Shown here piece by piece: positions 7,685-16,400 of a stretch of 41,783 nucleotides of DNA. A model generated the notes under the pieces. It saw only the letters and a program-made list of their open reading frames with translations. It ran no database searches and was not told the DNA's origin. The DNA comes from Pseudoalteromonas sp. FUC4 (GTDB lineage Bacteria > Pseudomonadota > Gammaproteobacteria > Enterobacterales > Alteromonadaceae), in NCBI RefSeq assembly GCF_008370255.1, contig NZ_SEUI01000006.1, forward strand, positions 1 through 41,783, given 5' to 3'. Both the position numbers and the translations under genes were made by a program. Numbering within the stretch: position 1 is the first letter of the stretch; each line of letters starts with the position of its first letter.

Positions 7685-9061
7685 TTAAAGTCCACCCTGT
7701 GTTAGTTTGGTGGGGTTAAGTAGCTTTTCGAGTTCACTGCGTGGTAAATCAGTTTCCTGCTCAGCTACATCAATAATTGGGCGAGCTTCTTTATAAGCCT
7801 GCTTTGCTATTTTTGCTGCTTTTTCGTAACCGATCACCGGATTAAGCGCTGTAACTAAAATTGGGTTTTTAGCGAGTGCTTTATCTATATTTGGTTGGTT
7901 TACTTTAAAGCTGGCAATGGCTTTATCGCCCAATGCTTGTGCACTATTTGCAAGTAATTGTATGCTTTGCAAAATATTATGCGCAATAACAGGTAACATA
8001 ACGTTTAGCTCAAAGTTACCCGCTTGGCCTGCTACTGTAATGGTCGCGTCGTTACCGATTACTTGTGCGCTTACCATGGCTGCGGCTTCTGGTATTACCG
8101 GGTTTACCTTGCCAGGCATAATAGACGAGCCCGGTTGTAGTGCTTCTAGCTCTATTTCGCCTAAGCCCGCAAGTGGCCCTGAGTTCATCCAACGTAGGTC
8201 GTTCGCTATTTTCATTTGTGCTACAGCGAGTACTTTTAATTGCCCCGAAAGCGCTACTATGGCGTCTTGTGAGCCGATGTTATAAAAAAAGTTACTACTA
8301 GGCGTAAATCTAATGCCTACATTGGCACTGAGGTTTTCTGTAAATTTGGCTGCAAACTTAGGGTCTGCATTTATTCCTGTTCCAACAGCTGTACCGCCTT
8401 GTGCCAGTTCGCATACACGCTCTAAGCTATGTCTAATTCCCGCAGCGGCATGATTAACTTGTGACTGCCATGTACTGAGTGTTTGATCAAAGGTAACAGG
8501 CATTGCATCCATTAAATGCGTACGGCCTGTTTTAACAATATGGCCTACTTCAGTCTTTTTCTTTTCTAGGTTTTGCGATAAGTTTTCAAGCGAAGGAAGT
8601 AATTCATACACTACATTTATTGCACTACTGAGTGCGATAGCGGTAGGGACTACATCGTTAGAGCTTTGCCCCATGTTTACATCATCATTAGGATGAATGC
8701 TTTCACTGCCTAATCGACTAGCAAGCGTTGCAATAACTTCGTTGGCATTCATATTTGAGCTTGTGCCAGAGCCTGTTTGAAAAATATCAACGGGGAAATG
8801 CTCAATGTGTTCGCCATCAATAATACTTTGGCAAGCTTGCTCAATAGCATTGGCTTTAGCTTTGCTTAAATGCCCAAGATCAAAGTTACTTTGTGCTGCG
8901 GCTTGTTTTATATAAGCCAGTGCAGTTATAAATTGCTTTGGCATAGGTAAGCCACTAATGGCAAAGTTATTAACCGCTCGCTGTGTTTGCGCCTGATAGA
9001 GCGCATCAATAGGTACTTGTAGCTCGCCCATGCTGTCTGATTCTGTTCTAAAGTTGCTCAT
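7685..9061 (-). CDS. fumC: Class II fumarate hydratase (iron-independent fumarase)
   Basis: 458 aa, the usual class II fumarase length. The fumarase/aspartase signature GSSIMPGKVNP is present, as are GTGTSSNMNANEV-type (TGSGTSSNMNANEV), GRTHLMDAMPVTF and AQGGTAVGTG segments that build the active site. It interconverts fumarate and malate in the TCA cycle without an iron-sulfur cluster. AAGGAG lies nine bases before the ATG. It is the second gene after the fagA-like gene (11 nt gap), and a Fur-box-like site precedes the pair. That fits the known use of FumC as the fumarase under iron limitation. Confidence 0.97.
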   Translation of the reverse strand: MSNFRTESDSMGELQVPIDALYQAQTQRAVNNFAISGLPMPKQFITALAYIKQAAAQSNFDLGHLSKAKANAIEQACQSIIDGEHIEHFPVDIFQTGSGTSSNMNANEVIATLASRLGSESIHPNDDVNMGQSSNDVVPTAIALSSAINVVYELLPSLENLSQNLEKKKTEVGHIVKTGRTHLMDAMPVTFDQTLSTWQSQVNHAAAGIRHSLERVCELAQGGTAVGTGINADPKFAAKFTENLSANVGIRFTPSSNFFYNIGSQDAIVALSGQLKVLAVAQMKIANDLRWMNSGPLAGLGEIELEALQPGSSIMPGKVNPVIPEAAAMVSAQVIGNDATITVAGQAGNFELNVMLPVIAHNILQSIQLLANSAQALGDKAIASFKVNQPNIDKALAKNPILVTALNPVIGYEKAAKIAKQAYKEARPIIDVAEQETDLPRSELEKLLNPTKLTQGGL

Positions 9062-9072
9062 AAGTGTGCTCC

Positions 9073-9438
9073 TTAAAAAGGGTTGAATTCGTGACTAAGA
9101 ATACGAGCTTCACGCTCAAGTATTAAAAATTGTGCAGTATTGTTATGCACCTTATAAAATCGTTTTAATGCTAATAATGGCTTGTATAGCTGCTCTAAAC
9201 ATTGTTTACGAATAGCATTATGTATAAGAGGGTCGCACATTTTGTTCATAATTTCATGGTGCGTGCGCCTAAGATAAAGCTCTTGAAGCAAGGGATTACG
9301 TAGCAGCTCAAATTTTTTGGCGACGTTAAGGGCGGTTTCTATGTAATCGGCAACGAGCATGGGGGCATGCAGACCAGGTCTTAAGCAATGACAAGAGAGT
9401 TCTTGATGATAACGATGCTGGGCATGATTTGAAGACAT
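9073..9438 (-). CDS. FagA-like protein upstream of fumC
   Basis: 121 aa, basic, helical, no membrane segment. In Pseudomonas aeruginosa the Fur-regulated operon is fagA-fumC-orfX-sodA; this protein has the same position and similar size. The stretch YLRRTHHEIMNKMCDPLIH.. CLEQLYKPLLALKRF matches what I recall of the FagA core (LRxxxDxLxDxxCDxLxxxxxxxxCLDQLYxPLxALE). The N terminus has several His and Cys (HAQHRYHQELSCHCLRPGLH). Biochemical function is unknown. The start at 9438 has no clear ribosome site; ATG at 9360 is an alternative. Co-transcription with fumC is inferred from the 11-nt gap. Confidence 0.75.
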   Translation of the reverse strand: MSSNHAQHRYHQELSCHCLRPGLHAPMLVADYIETALNVAKKFELLRNPLLQELYLRRTHHEIMNKMCDPLIHNAIRKQCLEQLYKPLLALKRFYKVHNNTAQFLILEREARILSHEFNPF

Positions 9439-9460
9439 AAAAAAACCGACTCAAGTTAAC

Positions 9461-9479
9461 GATAATAGTTATCATTACA
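9461..9479 (-). promoter_or_regulatory. Fur-box-like site upstream of fagA-fumC
   Basis: GATAATAGTTATCATTACA matches the 19-bp consensus Fur box at about 14 of 19 positions and lies 23 bp upstream of the fagA-like start. An outer inverted repeat (AACCGA near 9444, TCGGTT near 9485) brackets it. Iron-responsive repression is inferred. Confidence 0.7.
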
Positions 9480-9539
9480 TTTAATCGGTTTCAGTGTAAA
9501 CAGTTATTATAAAAATTATTTGCGATACTAATTTGAGTA

Positions 9540-9725
9540 TTAATTGTAGCCAAGAATAAATATCTGATCTGTTTCATGTTTGGTCATCGCCTGTTGATTA
9601 TGTTTAGGGTGCGAAAGTAAATCGATTACTGTAGCTCTCATATCAACGGCGTAACTATGATCGTCGGTGGTTTTTTCGGTTATAGCAATGGCCGCGTCTA
9701 CAGCGGTATAAGGGGGTATATGCAT
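9540..9725 (-). CDS. Small hypothetical protein
   Basis: 61 aa, no membrane segment, starts MHIPPYTAVDAAIAITEKTTDD. AAAGGA lies eight bases before the ATG, a good ribosome site, which supports a real gene. I do not recognise the family. It stands alone: fagA lies about 100 bases further on in the same direction behind its own Fur-box-like site, and the methyltransferase gene on the other side is divergent. Confidence 0.6.
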   Translation of the reverse strand: MHIPPYTAVDAAIAITEKTTDDHSYAVDMRATVIDLLSHPKHNQQAMTKHETDQIFILGYN

Positions 9726-9924
9726 AATTTTATCCTTTGAAATTTAATATAAGTTAAACCCTTTAGTGGGTTAGCAATATAAAGCATATTACGTACCAAC
9801 CATAATGAACCAGCTCAACCATATGATAGTTATAGTATTTAAAAATTACCTTTTTTTCATCACGACAAAATAAGCTAAATTTGCTTTACTGTTGTGCATT
9901 AATCTACAATTTTGGTGCACAGTA

Positions 9925-10515
9925 ATGACAAAGCCATTTTCACAAGCCTGTGAAAACAATAAAACCCCTATTTTAGAGCAATTAAAGGACGTATTAAAAA
10001 ATACTAAAACAGTACTCGAAGTCGGGTCAGGAACCGGCCAGCATAGTGTGTTTTTTGCAGAACACTTAACTCATTTACAATGGCATACAAGTGATCGTGC
10101 TATAAACCACGAAGGAATTAACTTATGGCACCGCGAAGCTAACTTAACTAATTTGCATGCGCCGCTTGAGCTTGATTTAAATGATGAGTGGCCAGTAGAT
10201 AAGGTTGACGCTATTTATACTGCAAACACATTTCATATTGTAAGTTGGCAATTAGTTGAGCGTTTTTTTGACGGTGTTAAATGTCACTTAAATAGCGACG
10301 GTATGTTGTGTGTTTATGGACCATTCAAATACCAAGGTGAATTTACCAGCCCAAGTAATGATGACTTTAGTGCCTTTTTAACAGAGCGCGATCCGTTAAG
10401 TGGAATAAGAGATTTTGAAGCAGTTGAACAACTAGCTAAGCAAGCAGGGCTTACGCTTATTAGCGATACAGCCATGCCTGCAAATAATCAGTTACTCGTT
10501 TTTAAACGGCAGTAA
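9925..10515 (+). CDS. DUF938 family class I SAM-dependent methyltransferase
   Basis: 196 aa from the ATG at 9925 (MTKPFSQACENNKTPIL, the usual beginning of this family); an upstream in-frame start at 9892 would add 11 residues without support. Rossmann motif I is VLEVGSGTGQHSVFFAEHL (residues about 33-51), with an acidic residue in the following strand (HTSDRA) and motif IV region DAIYTANTFHIVSW. The YGPFKYQGEFTSPSNDDF segment is typical of DUF938. The substrate is unknown. Its 3' end overlaps the convergent acyltransferase gene by 24 bp. Confidence 0.88.
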   Translation: MTKPFSQACENNKTPILEQLKDVLKNTKTVLEVGSGTGQHSVFFAEHLTHLQWHTSDRAINHEGINLWHREANLTNLHAPLELDLNDEWPVDKVDAIYTANTFHIVSWQLVERFFDGVKCHLNSDGMLCVYGPFKYQGEFTSPSNDDFSAFLTERDPLSGIRDFEAVEQLAKQAGLTLISDTAMPANNQLLVFKRQ

Positions 10516-11631
10516 TGAGCTACATTGCTCTTTATATATATCAATATGGCTGCGTTCACGCTTTAAGTAGTCGCTTATTGCATTACTAAAGTCGCCATCA
10601 ACAATATGGTGAGCAGAGTAGGTAAGTACGGGTTCAAATCCGCGTGCTATTTTGTGCTCACCTTGTGCACCTGAATGAAAACAGTCGAGTTTATGCTTTA
10701 TTGCAAACTCAATACCTTGGTAATAACACAATTCAAAGTGCAGCGAATCTACTTCTTCATTTGCTCCCCAGTAACGCCCATAAAGCGTATTTTTACCTAC
10801 TAAACTAAGTGTTGCAGCAATCAAGTTGTCGTCTTTTTTGGCCAGCATAATAACGAGGTTATTAGCCATTAAGGCATGTAAAAGCGTAAAAAACTCCATA
10901 TTTAAATAGCCCAAATGACCAGAACGCTTTAAGTAGGTACGCTGATAAAACTCACAAAACAATTGCATTATCTCGGACGTAATTTGTGTGCCTTGCAGCC
11001 ATTCAATATCAATATTTTGTTGTGCTATTTTAGCTCGTTCTTTTTTAAGTGACCTGCGTTTACGCGAGCTAAGCATTTGCAAAAAGTCGTCAAAGGATTC
11101 ATAACCTTTATTAAACCACTGAAATTGCACACCCACTCTTAGCATGGCATGTTGCTCAGTTAATGATGTGGCTTGAGCTTGGTCGCAAAAATTAACATGC
11201 CACCCCGACCACTTTTGCTCAGCACTGTGTATGCTAAGTTGCTCTGTAATATACTGATACACCGCATTTGGGTTAGCGTGCTCGATAGCAATACGTTTGC
11301 CTTCAATAGGGCTAAAGGGAATGCCAGATAGCCACTTGGGATAATATTCTAAACCGTGTTTTTCGTATGCCTCAGCCCATGCCCAGTCAAATACATACTC
11401 GCCGTATGAATGACTTTTTAAATACCCGGGTGCAAGTGCAATGAGCGTATCACTTTCAAAAATAGCGAGGTGATGGGGCTGCCAACCACTTTTTTGTGTT
11501 ACGCATTGGCTTTGTTCAAGGGCATATAAAAAAGCATGTTGAGTAAATGGTTCATCACCAAATAAACGTTGCCATTGCGCCTGATCAATCTCATTAATAC
11601 TGCTAAACCATTGGTGCGAAAACGTTCCCAT
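10492..11631 (-). CDS. COG3146-type (DUF482) predicted N-acyltransferase, GNAT/FemAB fold
   Basis: 379 aa. Starts with HQWFSSINEIDQAQWQRLFGDEPFTQHAFLYALE and contains the family hallmarks GWQPHHLAIF, FSPIEGKR, the basic SSRKRRSLKKERAKI segment, FYQRTYLKRSGHLGYLN, and C-terminal GRYWGANEEVDSLHFELCYYQGIEFAI plus GAQGEHKIARGFEP. These belong to the peptidogalycan biosynthesis/recognition-like acyltransferases with a duplicated GNAT fold. The substrate is not known. It is followed seven bases on by the alpha/beta hydrolase gene's end, so three genes (kinase, hydrolase, acyltransferase) run in one direction. Confidence 0.9.
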   Translation of the reverse strand: MGTFSHQWFSSINEIDQAQWQRLFGDEPFTQHAFLYALEQSQCVTQKSGWQPHHLAIFESDTLIALAPGYLKSHSYGEYVFDWAWAEAYEKHGLEYYPKWLSGIPFSPIEGKRIAIEHANPNAVYQYITEQLSIHSAEQKWSGWHVNFCDQAQATSLTEQHAMLRVGVQFQWFNKGYESFDDFLQMLSSRKRRSLKKERAKIAQQNIDIEWLQGTQITSEIMQLFCEFYQRTYLKRSGHLGYLNMEFFTLLHALMANNLVIMLAKKDDNLIAATLSLVGKNTLYGRYWGANEEVDSLHFELCYYQGIEFAIKHKLDCFHSGAQGEHKIARGFEPVLTYSAHHIVDGDFSNAISDYLKRERSHIDIYKEQCSSLLPFKNE

Positions 11632-11637
11632 GACTAC

Positions 11638-13026
11638 TTACCTTGTAGTTGTTCTAAGCTGTTCTACGTTTTTAATAAACGTACTAATTTGCTTTTTAAG
11701 CTCGGTAAAATGAGGATTATAAGTTAAGCGTTGTAAAGCCGGATGGTGTTTTAAGTTGGCGCTTGTACGCTCTCCTAGTTGTGGATTTTTTGTTGTTTTA
11801 CATGTTTTGTACAGGGACTCGTCGTCAATAAAGCTGCCACAATTACGATAGGTTGCGTCAATTCCATAATGTGGGTTTTGCGGTGAGTTAACAACAGCAA
11901 TATGCGACATACCATGAACTTTTTTACACTGTGGTGTTGTGCATTGCGGATTATTTACTGTGTAGTCACTAGCAAAGTCTGGCGGTAAAATATCAGTGCT
12001 TCCATAAAGTACTAAAGTATCGAGCAGCTTATATTTTACTGAATTACCTAGGTGTAATGCACTCAATAATTTTAGCGTGGCGCGCGTATCTATCGTGGTA
12101 TCAATATCGCTAAGTACACTAAAAATAGGTAATTTAAGTGCAGGGCGTTTGTTCAAGCTACTTATGCTTGCAAGTGACATTGCATCGTACGAAGCGGCAG
12201 CTGCATTTAAAGGAAATGACTCATACTTAGCAAAGTCTACATCGGCGTCTTTATCTATCCAATTAACAAAGGGTATGGCATCAATCCACTTTGCTATCCA
12301 GCCGTACTTATTATGTGGCTCAGAGCCTGGCGAATAAAGCATAAGCGCTTTAATTTTAGGTGAAACAGTTTGCTTGGTTGCGTAATCAATAAGTAACGCG
12401 GCGCCGGTAGAGTAACCTGCGAGTATCACCTCATCAAAGTCTTGTGCTGAGCGTTCAACAGCGTATTTTATTGCCTGTTGCCATTGGCTGATTTTTACGT
12501 TTAATAAAGCGCTTGCCGCGCTTCCGTGTCCTGGTAATAAAATAGTACGCACAGTATAGCCTTGCTGATAATACACTTGTGCTAAATCGTGATACGTAAA
12601 GGGGGAGTCAGTTAGCCCGTGGATTAATAGCGCAACTTTATTGCTGTTTGGATGCGTAAGCTCAAAAGGGGCAATAATATCTGCAATAGTAGGGTCAGGT
12701 TTTCGCGTACCTTGTGTTACTAATTGCTGATACGTTTGTGTAATAACAGGGCATGGCATATTTGCACGTGGATTGGCTTTATTTATATGCTTATACGCGT
12801 AATCTAAGTAATCGTTAAATGGTAAAAGGGCGTGGTAATTAAAGCGCTGGTGGTTGTGCTCATTTTCAAAGCGTAATAAGCCTTGTTGCTTACTTTTTGT
12901 TATAAATTTAAAGTCGCTCGCCTGCGATATACAGTTTTGAGCGACAGCAATATGAGAAAAAACACTTAAAACAAAACCAAAAGCTACTCTTAAAACGACT
13001 CTTAAAATTAAACCACTATTGTTCAT
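11638..13026 (-). CDS. Secreted/periplasmic alpha/beta hydrolase (serine hydrolase)
   Basis: About 462 aa from the ATG at 13026, chosen because AGAAG lies just upstream; earlier TTG/ATG starts (13047, 13038) are possible. The N terminus is a signal peptide ending near HIAVAQ. Alpha/beta hydrolase motifs: oxyanion strand VALLIHGLTDSPFTYHDLA, LLPGHGSA, and nucleophile elbow LAGYSTGAAL with the catalytic Ser in GYSTG. A late Asp (SDIDTT) and His (HGMSHIAV) complete a plausible triad. Cys pairs in the C-terminal third (CTTPQCKK, YRNCGS, LYKTCK) fit an exported protein. Probably a lipase/esterase. The start overlaps the histidine kinase stop by 11 bases. Confidence 0.85.
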   Translation of the reverse strand: MNNSGLILRVVLRVAFGFVLSVFSHIAVAQNCISQASDFKFITKSKQQGLLRFENEHNHQRFNYHALLPFNDYLDYAYKHINKANPRANMPCPVITQTYQQLVTQGTRKPDPTIADIIAPFELTHPNSNKVALLIHGLTDSPFTYHDLAQVYYQQGYTVRTILLPGHGSAASALLNVKISQWQQAIKYAVERSAQDFDEVILAGYSTGAALLIDYATKQTVSPKIKALMLYSPGSEPHNKYGWIAKWIDAIPFVNWIDKDADVDFAKYESFPLNAAAASYDAMSLASISSLNKRPALKLPIFSVLSDIDTTIDTRATLKLLSALHLGNSVKYKLLDTLVLYGSTDILPPDFASDYTVNNPQCTTPQCKKVHGMSHIAVVNSPQNPHYGIDATYRNCGSFIDDESLYKTCKTTKNPQLGERTSANLKHHPALQRLTYNPHFTELKKQISTFIKNVEQLRTTTR

Positions 13027-15751
13027 TAACTTCTGCATATTGGACAAGACACTCGGTTAGCTTAATGAGTTCAAGCGGTTTTGCAAGATGTTGGTTAAAT
13101 CCAACGGCTTGCGCATGTGCTTTATCCTCTGGCATTACGTCGGCAGTTAAAGCAATAATCGGGAGCTCTTGTTTGCTTTTAAACTGGCGGATCAGTGCTG
13201 TGGCTCTATAGCCATCCATTATTGGCATTTGGCAATCCATAAGCACTAAATCAAAATGTTGTTTTTTGACTATATCAACGGCTAGCTCGCCATTTTCTAC
13301 TATATACGGCACAATTCCTAACGAGCCAAGCATCGCTTTAATAACCATTTGATTTACTGGGTTATCCTCTGCCACTAAAATGCTGAGCGAAGTAATATTA
13401 GTATTATCAAATGTAATAATATGCTCTTTTTTAGGCTCTGTTGTTTCTAATCGCATGGAAAATGTAAAAGTAGAGCCTTTATCTATTTCACTTTTAAGTG
13501 TTATTTCTCCCCCCATTAGCTGGCTTAGCTCTTTTGCTATGGTTAAACCCAAGCCAGTACCACCAAACTGCCTAGAGGTGGAGTTATCAGCTTGGGTAAA
13601 TGCGTTAAATAACTTTTTATGTTGGCTCGGTTTTATACCTATACCGGTATCGCTAACGGTTATAACAAGCTGTACTTTATTGGCAGTGGTAAACTCTGTT
13701 TCTATGTTTAGAGTTACACTGCCTTGGTTTGTAAATTTAATGGCATTACTACACAAGTTAAGTAATATCTGCTCAATTCGCATTGGATCGCCAATAAACC
13801 AGGTATCTAAAGGTAGTTTTGAGTTAACTTGCCACTTAATACCTTTGCTAGTTGCGCTGTGTTCAAACATATTATTAATGCGAGTAATTAAAGCATCTAA
13901 GTCGAATGCTATAGATTCAATAACTAACTTTTGGGATTCTATTTTTGATATATCAAGAATGTCATTAATTAGGTTTAATAAGCTTTTAGAAGATGAATTT
14001 ATTTTATCTAAGTAACCAATTAGTGTACTTGCGCTATCGGCCTCTCGAGCAAGTGAAGAAAATCCAATAACAGCATTTAATGGTGTACGTATTTCATGGC
14101 TCATATTAGCTAAAAATTGGCTTTTAGCTCGGTTGGCTAAATCAGACTGCTGTTTTGCTTGTGCAAGCGAATGTGTGCGCTCAGCCACTTGGCGTGTAAG
14201 CTCTATTTGCTGTTGGTTAAATAGTAGTAAAACCATTAAAATTAAAGAGCATACGGCAACCTGAAGTATGAGTAATAACAATGTTAGTTGGCTATTATGT
14301 TGCGTTAAAAAACTTTCTTTAAGGGCTAGTTTTACAATCCATTTTTGCCCTGCAAAGCTCACATCAAACGACATTAGTCGACTGCCCTTGGCCTGCTGAA
14401 TATCTTGAGAGTAATTACTGTAAAACGGCGGTGTGTTTGTATCTTCGTATATACCAATGGAAAACATATCAGACTGTTGTTTAGTAATAGCTTGTTCAAT
14501 AATACTTCGTACTAAAAATACACCTGTGGCGTAGCCTTTAATTACTTCTTTATCGTCACTTTTAGAATACACAGGGGCAAATAACAAATAAGCGGGTTTA
14601 GGTTGTTTGGTTTGTACTAGCTGAATTATCTTAGTCCCTACGGGCATATATTTTATAGCAGGGTTAAGCAGGGAATTTTTTCTATCAGAATTTGAAAATA
14701 CATTAAAGCCAATTGCTTTTTGATTACCATTGAAAGGGGCTATGTATTTTACGATAACGAGGGGATCATTTTTTTCAAGAGGCTCACCTACTACATCAAC
14801 ATCTAAATGGTAAATATTTGATATTTCTTGAGCAAAGGTTTCGCGTTGATCTTGAGATATTTTTGCATTCCACGATAAAGCATTAATAAATGCGTGCTGG
14901 GTTAGTAATTGGCTAGCATAAGAATAAAAATCTTGCTGGCTTAATGTTGATGATGATTGAACCTGGCTTGCTAGACTTTGCACTGCAATAATACTGCGAT
15001 TTGTATATCTATAAAGGCTATTTTCTATAACGTGAACTTCACGTTCGGCAATTTTAATTGTACTTATACGGTTTTCTTGATCGTATAACTGTGTTGTAAC
15101 CGCAACAGACACAAATAAAATAGAGCATACTGTAATTGTTGGAAACGCCGATATATTATGTTGATTAGACTTTTGTGGTAATAAAGAAAGTAAAAATGGA
15201 GTAGCAATTAATACTCCTAATGTATCACCAAGCCACCAGTAAATAACATTATTCCAATGATTATTAATACTGTATACAGAGTTAAATTGACTCAGTGCAA
15301 ATACACCAAAGTTAGCAGAAATTAAGCTGACCAATATGGCTATAACGAGAATAAAATAAATTATATTCTTGCGCTTTTTAAAGCGTAGCGGGTGCCCAAG
15401 CCAATACTTTAAAAGAGCTGCGCCAACCATTGCCTGTATTACAACACCAAAGGCGATATACACTGCCTCGTTAAATGAGTTACCGACTAGGACTAGCTCA
15501 TGAGCTGAACTATCAAAAATATTTAGGTTAAATGCAATTGCGGCTACAAATAAAGGCGGGATAAAGCGCCACCACCAAATATAACAACCGACAAGAGCGA
15601 TGCCGGCAGGCAACCAAATTGGAATTATTTGCGAGTTAAAAGCAAGTTTAGTGAGTGCTATGCCGACTAAAAAATATGCTAAAGCAAACATGATGTAAAA
15701 AATAAGAGAATGATTTTTAGAGTTAAAATTTTTCACATAAGGTCCAAGCAA
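13016..15751 (-). CDS. Hybrid sensor histidine kinase, MASE1-CHASE-HisKA-HATPase-REC
   Basis: 911 aa. Residues about 15-215 hold about eight membrane helices with MASE1 character (IIPIWLPAGIALVGCYIWWWRFIPPLF). A periplasmic CHASE-like domain spans about 235-480 (NALSWNAKISQDQRETFAQEI.. VKYIAPFNGNQKAIGFNVFS) and a further helix lies near 500. HisKA has the phospho-acceptor H552 in NMSHEIRTPLNAVIGF; the ATPase has NLCSNAIKFTNQG and FGGTGLGL; the receiver has EDNPVNQ and phospho-acceptor D839 in LMDCQMPIMDGY. No HPt domain is present, so a separate phosphotransfer protein is expected. The start is uncertain: TTG at 15751 or GTG at 15736. The ligand is unknown. Confidence 0.92.
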   Translation of the reverse strand: MLGPYVKNFNSKNHSLIFYIMFALAYFLVGIALTKLAFNSQIIPIWLPAGIALVGCYIWWWRFIPPLFVAAIAFNLNIFDSSAHELVLVGNSFNEAVYIAFGVVIQAMVGAALLKYWLGHPLRFKKRKNIIYFILVIAILVSLISANFGVFALSQFNSVYSINNHWNNVIYWWLGDTLGVLIATPFLLSLLPQKSNQHNISAFPTITVCSILFVSVAVTTQLYDQENRISTIKIAEREVHVIENSLYRYTNRSIIAVQSLASQVQSSSTLSQQDFYSYASQLLTQHAFINALSWNAKISQDQRETFAQEISNIYHLDVDVVGEPLEKNDPLVIVKYIAPFNGNQKAIGFNVFSNSDRKNSLLNPAIKYMPVGTKIIQLVQTKQPKPAYLLFAPVYSKSDDKEVIKGYATGVFLVRSIIEQAITKQQSDMFSIGIYEDTNTPPFYSNYSQDIQQAKGSRLMSFDVSFAGQKWIVKLALKESFLTQHNSQLTLLLLILQVAVCSLILMVLLLFNQQQIELTRQVAERTHSLAQAKQQSDLANRAKSQFLANMSHEIRTPLNAVIGFSSLAREADSASTLIGYLDKINSSSKSLLNLINDILDISKIESQKLVIESIAFDLDALITRINNMFEHSATSKGIKWQVNSKLPLDTWFIGDPMRIEQILLNLCSNAIKFTNQGSVTLNIETEFTTANKVQLVITVSDTGIGIKPSQHKKLFNAFTQADNSTSRQFGGTGLGLTIAKELSQLMGGEITLKSEIDKGSTFTFSMRLETTEPKKEHIITFDNTNITSLSILVAEDNPVNQMVIKAMLGSLGIVPYIVENGELAVDIVKKQHFDLVLMDCQMPIMDGYRATALIRQFKSKQELPIIALTADVMPEDKAHAQAVGFNQHLAKPLELIKLTECLVQYAEVNEQ

Positions 15752-15808
15752 TTATTATTATCGTTTTGAAATATCAGTATAGCTAACAGTAAGTTATTTT
15801 GGTTATTT

Positions 15809-16264
15809 TTATAAAGGTAACTGTTTTTTGCTAAATGACTGCTTTAACACGACTGTTGATTCTATATTTGCGATACAACTTAAACTACCTAGTTGATGTT
15901 TTACAAATGTTTCGTAGCTCTCAAGATCATGTGCAATGATTTTTAATAAATAATCATAGCTTCCTGATATTACACAACACTCTAATACATGTGGTAACTT
16001 TTCTACATGTTGCTCAAATTGCTCTGCAGCACTTACCGAGTTTTGGCTTAATCGTACAAACGCATATACCAACACATTAAGGTTAAGTGCTTTAGGATTT
16101 ATGGCGGCGTGGTAGCCGGTAATAATGTTTTCTTGTTCTAACTTTTTTATACGCCTTAAACAAGGCGTATCCGATAGGTTAATACTGCTGGCCAAATCTG
16201 AAACCGACATACGAGCTTGGCTTTGCAGTGCAATGAGTAATTGCTGATCTTTTTTATCTAACAT
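15809..16264 (-). CDS. Lrp/AsnC family transcriptional regulator
   Basis: 151 aa. The N-terminal winged helix-turn-helix (DKKDQQLLIALQSQARMSVSDLASSINLSDTPCLRRIKKLEQENIITGY) and C-terminal RAM ligand-binding domain (VYAFVRLSQNS.. HVLECCVISGSYDYLLKIIAHD) are those of Lrp/AsnC proteins of standard length. The gene is divergent from the PrnB-like/kynureninase-like pair, with 136 bp between the starts, so it probably controls that pair and itself in response to an amino acid. KynR, an Lrp-type regulator divergent from kynurenine genes in Pseudomonas, is the closest arrangement I know. The effector is inferred, not shown. Confidence 0.93.
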   Translation of the reverse strand: MLDKKDQQLLIALQSQARMSVSDLASSINLSDTPCLRRIKKLEQENIITGYHAAINPKALNLNVLVYAFVRLSQNSVSAAEQFEQHVEKLPHVLECCVISGSYDYLLKIIAHDLESYETFVKHQLGSLSCIANIESTVVLKQSFSKKQLPL

Positions 16265-16355
16265 AGTTGTCGGCTTTTATTAATTATTTTTATATTTGTA
16301 GTGATTATTGCTAAGTATTACAGTTTTTACTAATTTTTTTGGCGTTTTACCCTCA

Positions 16356-16383
16356 TTGAACTCTGTTAGCATTTAACTATAAA
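16356..16383 (+). promoter_or_regulatory. Probable promoter of PrnB-like gene
   Basis: TTGAAC (16356-16361) and TATAAA (16378-16383) are separated by 16 bp, 18 bp upstream of the ATG at 16401. The surrounding AT-rich spacer (16265-16400) is where the divergent Lrp-type regulator would be expected to bind. Confidence 0.5.
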
Positions 16384-16400
16384 AATAATAGAGCACAATA

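Noticed and set aside
12077..12337. Opposite-strand frames inside the hydrolase, kinase, fumC and TonB receptor genes
   Set aside because: They are shadows of well-supported genes and have no motifs or ribosome sites.
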